From positions 1-5,130 of the forward strand of contig CATLIJ010000207.1 of NCBI GenBank assembly GCA_949948825.1: 5,130 bases of DNA, in the 5' to 3' direction. Every line of letters begins with the position of its first letter. Within the stretch, counting starts at the first letter, position 1. This document shows positions 1-5,130 of the stretch, one piece after another. The translations under genes were made by a program, and so were the position numbers. Source of the DNA: an uncultured Clostridiaceae bacterium (GTDB lineage: Bacteria; Bacillota; Clostridia; Lachnospirales; Lachnospiraceae). The notes under the pieces were generated by a model. The model had not been told where the DNA came from and did not search any database. It was given only the letters and a program-made list of their open reading frames with translations.

Positions 1-909
1 CATTCCCAGAACAAAATTCGCCTTGCAGGAAAGCATTTGAAATTCCCCTCCCTGCCGGCTGACAAATGGCTTATTGTGTCCTGCATTGATAAAATCCAGC
101 CGGTTCTCGCGGGTATCCAGCACACAGATAAATGCTGTCACAAACAATTCTTCTTCATTATCATCATTTAACTGTTTGTTGACCCGGCCGACCATTTCCT
201 CCAAATCCATATTTAACATCATATAATTCCGAATATGAATCTTTGCCATGGTCATAAACAGAGCCGCTCCAATGCCTTTTCCCGACACATCTGCAATCAG
301 AAACCCCAGCCGGTTCTCATCAATGAAAAACACATCATAAAAGTCACCGCCCACTCCTTTGGCTGGAACCATCCGCCCTGTAACAGCCACACAGGGCAGC
401 CTTCCAAACTCCTGAAAGGATTTTGGAAGAAACCCGGTCTGAATCCGGGAGGCAATGGCCAGCTCGGATTGAATCCGCTCTCTTTCCCGGACCATGTTAG
501 TGGTTTTTGTATATAAAAGGTCAAGAAGCGCCCCGTACACCTTCCGGTTCTTTCCTGCAATCTCCTCAAAAAGCGGCCTGGAAATATGGGCGCATCGGAC
601 CGGACCTGCTGCTCTCACTGTAGCACCCCGGACCCCGTCCTTTATGAGCGCCAGTTCTCCCACCATATCTCCCTCTGCCAGCTCATTGATTAAACTGCCT
701 TCCCGGTTCAGAACCTTTGTGGTTCCTTCCAGAATAATATACATCCCGTCATCTGCCGGTGCATCTACCACCACAAGATCCTCTCCGTCCTGGTAGGATT
801 TCAAATCCATAGCCTCCATCAACAAACGGGTTCCTTCCGGCATGGTCCCATCCTTTTCAATCTGAAAAAAATCCTGTATCAGCTTCCATTGGCTCCAATC
901 CTGCTTCAT
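1..909 (-). CDS. Cyclic-nucleotide-binding domain / SpoIIE (RsbU-type PP2C) serine phosphatase, C-terminus cut by window edge
   Basis: Reading from the ATG at 909 gives 303 uninterrupted codons to the left edge, so the C-terminus is missing. Residues about 25-118 form a cNMP-binding (CAP_ED) beta-barrel: DGMYIILEG at 54-62, then a phosphate-binding cassette GELALIKDGVRGATV (84-98) keeping the usual Glu (E85) and Arg (R94). Residues 148-165 (SELAIASRIQTGFLPKSF) match the helical linker ahead of RsbU-type phosphatase domains. The PP2C core follows: GVGGDFYD (185-192) and IADVSGKG (205-212) carry the metal-binding aspartates D189 and D207, and NAGHNKPF (275-282) is the family's NAGHxP motif. The last acidic metal motif of the family would lie beyond the edge. 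Family members dephosphorylate phosphoserine on anti-sigma-factor antagonists or similar partners in the cytoplasm. No signal peptide or membrane segment is visible. It follows the giant kinase-like gene by 34 bases, so it is probably cotranscribed. Domain identity is firm; ligand and substrate are unknown. Confidence 0.93.
   Translation of the reverse strand, partial: MKQDWSQWKLIQDFFQIEKDGTMPEGTRLLMEAMDLKSYQDGEDLVVVDAPADDGMYIILEGTTKVLNREGSLINELAEGDMVGELALIKDGVRGATVRAAGPVRCAHISRPLFEEIAGKNRKVYGALLDLLYTKTTNMVRERERIQSELAIASRIQTGFLPKSFQEFGRLPCVAVTGRMVPAKGVGGDFYDVFFIDENRLGFLIADVSGKGIGAALFMTMAKIHIRNYMMLNMDLEEMVGRVNKQLNDDNEEELFVTAFICVLDTRENRLDFINAGHNKPFVSRQGGEFQMLSCKANFVLGM
556..837 (-). other. cNMP-binding (CAP_ED) domain of the phosphatase
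   Basis: This covers residues about 25-118 of the phosphatase. The visible signature is a glycine-turn beta-roll (ILEGTTKVLNREG, 59-71, then LAEGDMVGELALI, 77-89) followed by the phosphate-binding cassette with E85 and R94. In CRP-family sensors the Arg contacts the cyclic phosphate and the Glu contacts the ribose. Both being present argues for a working ligand pocket rather than a vestigial barrel. Which nucleotide is bound cannot be read from the sequence. Confidence 0.85.
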
Positions 910-917
910 CTGTCCGC

Positions 918-924
918 TCCCCTC
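918..924 (-). promoter_or_regulatory. Ribosome binding site of the phosphatase gene
   Basis: The minus strand reads GAGGGGA followed by eight bases (GCGGACAG) and the ATG at 909. This is a strong Shine-Dalgarno sequence at good spacing. It settles the start codon and lies in the 34-base gap after the TGA of the upstream gene. I saw no convincing promoter or terminator in that gap, which fits an operon. Confidence 0.85.
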
Positions 925-943
925 TCTTCCGGAAAAGAAAACC

Positions 944-3900
944 TCATATGCCTGCCTCCCGAATCCAAAAGCTCCCATATCCATTGCTGGAAGTATACTT
1001 TACCTGACAATCTGCCACTGCAGTCCAGGTCTGCCGGTTGATTCCCCGGTTGTTGTCCCCGCTCCAGGCAGACGCAATGGCTTGGGCCAAAATCTCCGGC
1101 GTACTGTCAAACTGATACAAAAAAGCGCAGAACACCTGGTAATCATAGGTGGCTGCCCGGTAGGTCTCCCTGCTGTTTTCATCCAGCCCTACCATCAGAT
1201 CCAGCCGGTACTCTCCGGTCGCCTGGTTCCGGGAAAGGCGCATCAGCGCCTCTCCAGTCTCTTTATTTCGGTATTCGATTTCATGTTCCTGAATCAGCAA
1301 TGTCCGTTTTCCACCAAAAGCAGTTTCAATCGTTCCCCGTATCATAGCCAGCTCTGCCTGCCCATGCCAGGAAACCCCTTCTAATACAGCATTGGGAGAA
1401 AGAAAACGCTCCGGCCCGCGAAAGCTCACATCCAGAATGGAATCCGTCCGCTGCCACCAGGCTCCGCTTCCATCCACATAATATCCGTCTGGTGTGATGG
1501 TGTCTGTGGCGCATCTGCCGTTTTCATCCAGATAATAGCTCTTGCCGTTCTCGGTCAGCCATCCGGTGCGGATGCTTCCATCCACATTGTAATAGTACCA
1601 GCCATCCTCCTGCTGCTGCCATCCGTTTGCAGCAAATACAATCTGTGTGCCAGGTTTCATCCATGTGACAGCAAAAGACAAAAGAGCCAGCATCACCATA
1701 GACATCACACGTACACCGGATTTTTTTCCGCTTAAGGTAGAAGGGCGTTTTTCTCTGGTCCTGTCTTCTTTTTGGGCCTCGTTCCTGTCTTTCTTCGGCA
1801 CGCTGTTAAACCGCCTGCCAAAAGACTCCTCCTCTCCCATCATCTTGGTAAAATCCGTGGCCTCCACAGTGTTCTTTCCCTTGGGCGCTGTGGAGGCTGC
1901 TTCTGACTTTTCCGTTTTCTCTGTATCTGCTTCAACTCTTTCCAATACGCTCCTCATACCCTCATACAAATCTTCAAAAGCCTGCTCATTTTTTGCGAAG
2001 GCCCCTTTCACTTCCTCCAGCTCGCCGTTGATCATACCGCTTGCATGAATGGACGCATTGTCCGAATGAAGCGCTTCCACAAGCTTTCTTACGCCGCGTA
2101 TGTATTTTTTATCCTCTTCCTTAAGCTCCGGCTCTGTAAGATCCCTGGAATATTCTTTGGGGTCCAGCCGGTCAAGCTTCCATTCCTCCCCGGTAAGCTG
2201 CACCATATTTTTTTCGATATGCTTCTGAAACTTATCCACCCGGTTCATCATAGACTGAATATGGCTTTCCGGAATCAGATCCTCCAAAAGATACCGCAGG
2301 TCTCGTTCCGTTAAACTGCTGATTTTTTCAGCCAGATCCTTGTCAATAAAAGTCATATTGTCAAGGCCGCCATGAAACCTGCTCCTCATTTCCCCTTCTC
2401 CAAAGGAAGCGTCATTATCAATCCCCTGAAGCCCGATGATCTCCCTCTTTCCGTTCTCATCCGCCTCGCTTAACCGATAAAACATATTTCCCGAATGCCG
2501 GTCTTCCTGATTGCACAGATAATCGATTGCCTCCAAAATGGACATATCCCGCACAAAACCTTCCGTCTGCCGGAATACAGCCCGACCTGTGCCGGGTTTT
2601 TGCCGGGAAAGCTCTTCCTGTCTGGACGGTTTTCCCTGTGCAGATGCTTCTCCCTGTTTGGACGCTTCTCCCTGCTTCGACAATTCTTCCTGTGCAGACG
2701 GTTCCTCTTTCCAGAGTATTTTCTCCTGCCAAACCTGCTCCACCTGATTCAGCCCCCGCTGTGCCAAATACTCTCCGGATCTGGCATCCATGCCCTCTGC
2801 TGCCTCCATAAAACATCCCGTCACCACCGAATCCTTTGATTTGACCACCATCTTTTCCGAATGGGCAAGAATATGGCCTACTCCCAAAAATTCCGCCACG
2901 CGGGAAGACGCAATATTCCGGTTGGTTATCTCAACCACGCCGCTGGTATCCTCTCCATACTCTCCCGCGCTTGCCGCATCCGCCACGCCTAAAGCCTGAG
3001 ACGCGGTCTCTGCTACACGATGCATCATTTTCTCATCCCCCAGCATGGCATTGATGGATGTCACCTCCAGGGTTCTCTGTTCTTTCATCTTAAGATCTTC
3101 CGGCTGGTTGTCCCTTTCTGCATTCTCTCCGGCAGTCTGTGCTTCTTTATACAGCTCCATCTTTTGCTCAATCAAATACTGCCTCATCCACTGAACCCGG
3201 TACTTTCCTCTGGTGATTTTCTCCTCCGGCCGGGGTACGCTGAAAAGAAAATCCCGGCTTTGCATATAAAGCTCCCGGTTGGCTTCCATGATTCCTTCTC
3301 TTTCCACAATCTGCTGAAAAACCTGATCTTTTACAGCCTTATCCTCAGGATTTCCAAGACTGCGCATCTCATCATAATATTCCCGCATGATTTTTGCCGC
3401 ATTTCTCCGATGAGTTCCGTTGATAAGAAGCTTTCTTACCGTATCCTCCTGTCCGGGTACTTCCTGTTCCAAATGCTGCTGATGCCATGCCTCAACCATG
3501 GCAAACCCCCACAAAGTATTGGAATCGCCAGAACGATCCTGGTTTAAAGTGGGCCTTATCATAGCGTCCTTCACCCGCTCCTGATTCAGCGAAAGCGCAC
3601 GGTTTTTTATAGGATCTTTCTCTTCTTCAATCAGCTGCTGCATATAAAAATCCTGGTCCCGCACTGGATTGCGCTCAGTAAAAAATCCTTTTTTTCCATT
3701 GCATTCCACCTTCAGCCGGCGGCTTATGTTAGCTCCCACCTGTTCTGCCTTACCCTCCAGGATGATCTCTGCAACCGGAAGCGGTCCCAGCTCCCGCCAG
3801 GTTTTTCCCTGGTTTTCCGTCACAAAACGGATGTTGCGGGCCTGATCCAGATGCTTCTCCTCCAGATGGCGGCTTAGTTCGGAAACCATCTGAAGCCTTT

Positions 3901-5130
3901 GCTTGCCCCTGCTGGTAATCGCTCCCCTTCTGGTCTCCAAATAGGCACTGCATGCTTTTTGAAGCCGTGCTCCTGCTTCTACCAGGCTCATGGCATTCGG
4001 CAGGTTCACTGTCTGGTTTTGGCAGCGGCCATACTCCTGAAACGCCCTTGTCACTTCTTTAAAAGCAGAAGAATTGCCAAATCTCTTTTCCTCCTTCTGA
4101 AAAAATCGTTCCAGCCTTTCCAGGGATAACATTTCTTCCTTCTTCACAGATTCCCTTATGTCTTCTCTGGTGATGTCCTCAAACTCTTTCATCCTTCCTA
4201 ATTCTGCCTGTTTCTGCTGAATTTCCTGAACCGTCCCAACCTCATAGGCTTTTTTCCCAGGATCATACAAACACACAGGTCTGGTTCCTGTAAATAAATG
4301 ATTTACATACTCGTCAAAATTGTCGTTTTCAAACACCTTTTGCGACATATCATATAAAAAAGACTCGGAAGCCCGTATCCAATCCAGATCAATCTTATCC
4401 GATATCTCTCCGTAAACATTCAGTTTTTTTGTTCTGGCCCAGTATTCCTCCATCAGCACCTTTCTTGCAAGAGCCTTGGATACCGCGCCCTTATGTTTCT
4501 TGGTATCCGGCAAAACATACGCGTCAGATGCCACAAAGGCGCAATATTGATCCAAATTATTATAAGGCGTGATCTTTTTACAAACATTGGCCATTCTATC
4601 TGTATTTTCCGGATCTATCTCCATCACCTCTTTGCCAAAGATCTGATTAAAATCCTGTGCCATATCCCGGACTGCCCCGATCTCCCTGTAATTGGCAGCC
4701 AGCGTCTCTGGTTTTAAATCCTGTATAAAACACAACGGCATCTTCATCCACGCCTCATAAGCATCCCTGGATAAGTTATAATATTCCTGCCTTTTTTCTC
4801 TTAGATAGTCCTCATACCCTGCCCTGCTGCCATGTTGTTTTTCATACTCCTCTTCCCCTAAAAGACGGATTTTCTCTGCCAGCTCTTTTCCCAATTCCCT
4901 CTTTCTTTCCTGGACAGACGGCTCATCACTTATAATATCTTCCAAAGACATTCCTCTGGACAAAGCATAAAAGCGGGCCAGATTTACCCGGCTCCCTGTC
5001 CGATGCAGAGTATTTAAGTAATGAATGTCTTCCTTGCCTCTTTGAGCTGTGGAAAGCATCGTAAGAGCATTTTTGATCGTCAAGGCATCCTCTCCCAAAG
5101 ATCCATAAAACACCTGATCCTCTCTGTCAT
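944..5130 (-). CDS. Giant PI3/4-kinase-like protein with internal signal-anchor and C-terminal cell-wall-binding repeats, 5' end not resolved
   Basis: The frame ends at TGA 946-944 and stays open to the right edge; the first usable start inside the window is GTG at 5113, giving 1389 residues (numbering used here). A purine stretch GAGAGGA lies four bases before that GTG, so it could be the true start, but the frame has no stop before the edge and may continue. Order: residues 1 to about 670, charged helical region with no family I recognise; about 675-965, PI3/4-kinase-like domain with NRNIASSRVAEFLG (731-744), CFMEAAEG (767-774), catalytic loop DRHSGN (871-876) and GIDNDASFG (897-905); 1066-1133, polar linker ending strongly basic; 1134-1152, hydrophobic segment; 1163-1220, cell-wall-binding repeats; 1222-1389, unrecognised domain. 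The basic residues before the hydrophobic segment predict N-terminus inside, C-terminus outside. The likely role is phosphotransfer in the cytoplasm, linked through the membrane to the wall; the substrate is unknown. A cytoplasmic enzyme fused ahead of a signal-peptide-like segment is unusual. The phosphatase gene follows 34 bases downstream. Confidence 0.9.
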   Translation of the reverse strand, partial: DREDQVFYGSLGEDALTIKNALTMLSTAQRGKEDIHYLNTLHRTGSRVNLARFYALSRGMSLEDIISDEPSVQERKRELGKELAEKIRLLGEEEYEKQHGSRAGYEDYLREKRQEYYNLSRDAYEAWMKMPLCFIQDLKPETLAANYREIGAVRDMAQDFNQIFGKEVMEIDPENTDRMANVCKKITPYNNLDQYCAFVASDAYVLPDTKKHKGAVSKALARKVLMEEYWARTKKLNVYGEISDKIDLDWIRASESFLYDMSQKVFENDNFDEYVNHLFTGTRPVCLYDPGKKAYEVGTVQEIQQKQAELGRMKEFEDITREDIRESVKKEEMLSLERLERFFQKEEKRFGNSSAFKEVTRAFQEYGRCQNQTVNLPNAMSLVEAGARLQKACSAYLETRRGAITSRGKQRLQMVSELSRHLEEKHLDQARNIRFVTENQGKTWRELGPLPVAEIILEGKAEQVGANISRRLKVECNGKKGFFTERNPVRDQDFYMQQLIEEEKDPIKNRALSLNQERVKDAMIRPTLNQDRSGDSNTLWGFAMVEAWHQQHLEQEVPGQEDTVRKLLINGTHRRNAAKIMREYYDEMRSLGNPEDKAVKDQVFQQIVEREGIMEANRELYMQSRDFLFSVPRPEEKITRGKYRVQWMRQYLIEQKMELYKEAQTAGENAERDNQPEDLKMKEQRTLEVTSINAMLGDEKMMHRVAETASQALGVADAASAGEYGEDTSGVVEITNRNIASSRVAEFLGVGHILAHSEKMVVKSKDSVVTGCFMEAAEGMDARSGEYLAQRGLNQVEQVWQEKILWKEEPSAQEELSKQGEASKQGEASAQGKPSRQEELSRQKPGTGRAVFRQTEGFVRDMSILEAIDYLCNQEDRHSGNMFYRLSEADENGKREIIGLQGIDNDASFGEGEMRSRFHGGLDNMTFIDKDLAEKISSLTERDLRYLLEDLIPESHIQSMMNRVDKFQKHIEKNMVQLTGEEWKLDRLDPKEYSRDLTEPELKEEDKKYIRGVRKLVEALHSDNASIHASGMINGELEEVKGAFAKNEQAFEDLYEGMRSVLERVEADTEKTEKSEAASTAPKGKNTVEATDFTKMMGEEESFGRRFNSVPKKDRNEAQKEDRTREKRPSTLSGKKSGVRVMSMVMLALLSFAVTWMKPGTQIVFAANGWQQQEDGWYYYNVDGSIRTGWLTENGKSYYLDENGRCATDTITPDGYYVDGSGAWWQRTDSILDVSFRGPERFLSPNAVLEGVSWHGQAELAMIRGTIETAFGGKRTLLIQEHEIEYRNKETGEALMRLSRNQATGEYRLDLMVGLDENSRETYRAATYDYQVFCAFLYQFDSTPEILAQAIASAWSGDNNRGINRQTWTAVADCQVKYTSSNGYGSFWIREAGI
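947..1450 (-). other. Unrecognised extracytoplasmic C-terminal domain
   Basis: Residues 1222-1389 follow the wall-binding repeats. Alternating hydrophobic patterns (ELAMIRGTIETAF, KRTLLIQEHEIEYRN, EYRLDLMVGLDE) suggest a mainly beta fold, then a helical stretch (YDYQVFCAFLYQFDSTPEIL, 1323-1342) and a terminal strand-like segment with YTSSNGYGSFWIREAGI. I do not recognise a family. Cysteines at 1329 and 1369 could pair outside the cell. It is a candidate sensing or binding module. Confidence 0.5.
1457..1627 (-). other. Cell-wall-binding (choline-binding-type) repeats
   Basis: Residues 1163-1219 contain NGWQQQEDGWYYYNVDGSIRTGW-like and NGKSYYLDENGR units, then a shorter DGYYVDGSGAW unit. This is the aromatic/glycine pattern of CW_binding_1 repeats (GW..  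.G.WYY.. .DG...TGW). In this family the repeats bind wall polymers such as choline-bearing teichoic acids. Two to three units is few, so binding may be weak or may serve as a spacer. They begin directly after the predicted signal peptidase site, consistent with an extracytoplasmic location. Confidence 0.85.
1628..1726 (-). other. Internal signal-peptide-like membrane segment
   Basis: Residues 1130-1162 have all three parts of a signal peptide: a basic n-region (KKSGVR), a hydrophobic core (VMSMVMLALLSFAVTWM, 1136-1152), and a polar stretch ending IVFAA with small residues suited to signal peptidase I after A1161 or A1162. It lies after more than 1100 cytoplasmic-looking residues, so it should act as a type II signal anchor unless it is cleaved. 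The upstream linker is rich in Lys and Arg, which supports N-inside orientation. Confidence 0.82.
1721..1727 (-). other. A7 run in slippery register ahead of the membrane segment
   Basis: The minus strand reads GGA AAA AAA TCC in frame (G1129-S1132), so the run has the A_AAA_AAA register known from -1 frameshift sites. Losing one A would lead to a TGA at 1707-1705, ending the protein just before the membrane segment. I see no clear stimulatory hairpin or internal Shine-Dalgarno sequence, so function is not established. Confidence 0.3.
2219..3091 (-). other. PI3/4-kinase-like catalytic domain (DRHxxN ... GIDNDxxFG)
   Basis: These are residues about 675-965 of the giant protein. The stretch YLCNQEDRHSGNMFY (865-879) gives the DRHxxN catalytic loop of the PI3/4-kinase, actin-fragmin-kinase and related atypical kinase folds. 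GLQGIDNDASFGEG (894-907) supplies the metal-binding Asp (D899), equivalent to DFG. Ahead of them NRNIASSRVAEFLGVG (731-746) resembles the helix-C region and CFMEAAEG the hinge. After them come NMTFIDKDLAEKI (919-931) and several helices ending near 970, as in a C-lobe. HipA-type kinases are the main alternative, but the spacing and the GIDND motif fit the PI3/4-kinase-like group better. Such bacterial domains often phosphorylate proteins rather than lipids, so the acceptor is left open. No lysine occurs between residues 695 and 754, where the ATP lysine would be expected. Confidence 0.75.
2591..2698 (-). repeat. Six tandem 18-base units encoding hexapeptide repeats inside the kinase domain
   Basis: Residues 806-841 read as six consecutive hexapeptides: SAQEEL, SKQGEA, SKQGEA, SAQGKP, SRQEEL, SRQKPG. 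The consensus is S-x-Q-(E/G/K)-x-x, with Ser and Gln fixed in all six. At DNA level each unit is 18 bases, so copy-number change keeps the frame. The block sits between the hinge-like CFMEAAEG and the catalytic loop, in a polar, probably disordered insert (about 778-850). Confidence 0.9.

Noticed and set aside
991..1000. Perfect palindrome AAGTATACTT as a possible operator
   Set aside because: It lies inside the coding sequence near the 3' end of the giant gene, is only ten bases long and has no accompanying promoter; chance is sufficient.
944..1705. Separate secreted wall-binding protein starting at the internal ATG 1705
   Set aside because: The codons before it have no Shine-Dalgarno sequence, and the basic n-region lies upstream of this ATG in the continuous frame. 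Fusion is the simpler reading, although internal initiation is not excluded.
1647..2314. Plus-strand open frames at 1647-2048 and 2045-2314
   Set aside because: They lie opposite the linker and kinase C-lobe of the minus-strand gene, have no ribosome binding site or recognisable domain, and their composition is that expected of reverse-complement frames.
2457..2839. Several overlapping open frames on both strands across the hexapeptide repeat, with repetitive proteins
   Set aside because: The 18-base repeat keeps all frames free of stops, so repetitive-looking proteins appear in shadow frames. Only the minus-strand frame is continuous with the kinase motifs.
2219..3091. HipA toxin kinase
   Set aside because: The catalytic loop is similar, but there is no HipA N-terminal domain and no HipB-like regulator next to it, and the GIDNDxxFG motif fits PI3/4-kinase-like proteins better.
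3020..3547. 175-residue plus-strand open frame with hydrophobic stretches
   Set aside because: It is antisense to the giant gene. Its hydrophobicity comes from the complement of Glu/Lys codons, and no start signal is visible.
5081..5130. ATG at 5130 as the start of a gene
   Set aside because: It is in a different frame from the giant gene and meets a TGA after 16 codons.

Overview
The window looks like a piece of a low-to-mid GC Gram-positive Clostridia genome, most likely Lachnospiraceae. The clues are aromatic/glycine-rich cell-wall-binding repeats of the type common in gut Clostridia, an RsbU/SpoIIE-type phosphatase, AG-rich coding strands and strong GGGGA-type ribosome binding sites. No gene here is species-diagnostic, so the assignment is an inference.

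Layout: the window is almost entirely coding and all of it is on the minus strand. Two genes are read right to left. The first fills 944 to the right edge. It is a giant protein with at least 1389 visible residues, and its frame is still open at the window edge. Its order is: a helical N-terminal region of about 670 residues with no family I recognise; a PI3/4-kinase-like domain with a DRHxxN catalytic loop and a GIDNDxxFG metal motif, interrupted by a six-copy hexapeptide repeat; a charged linker; one hydrophobic segment that reads like an internal signal peptide; short cell-wall-binding repeats; and an unrecognised extracytoplasmic C-terminal domain. After a 34-base gap with a good ribosome binding site comes the second gene, 909 to 1, cut by the left edge. 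It encodes a cyclic-nucleotide-binding domain joined to a SpoIIE/RsbU-type PP2C serine phosphatase.

How they may work together: close spacing and shared direction suggest one operon that pairs a kinase-like, wall-anchored membrane protein with a soluble phosphatase gated by a small ligand. A reversible phosphorylation circuit connecting the cell wall with the cytoplasm is an attractive reading, but it is inference; neither substrate is visible. No RNA genes, mobile elements, CRISPR arrays, promoters or terminators were found, and no stretch over 300 bases lacks a gene.
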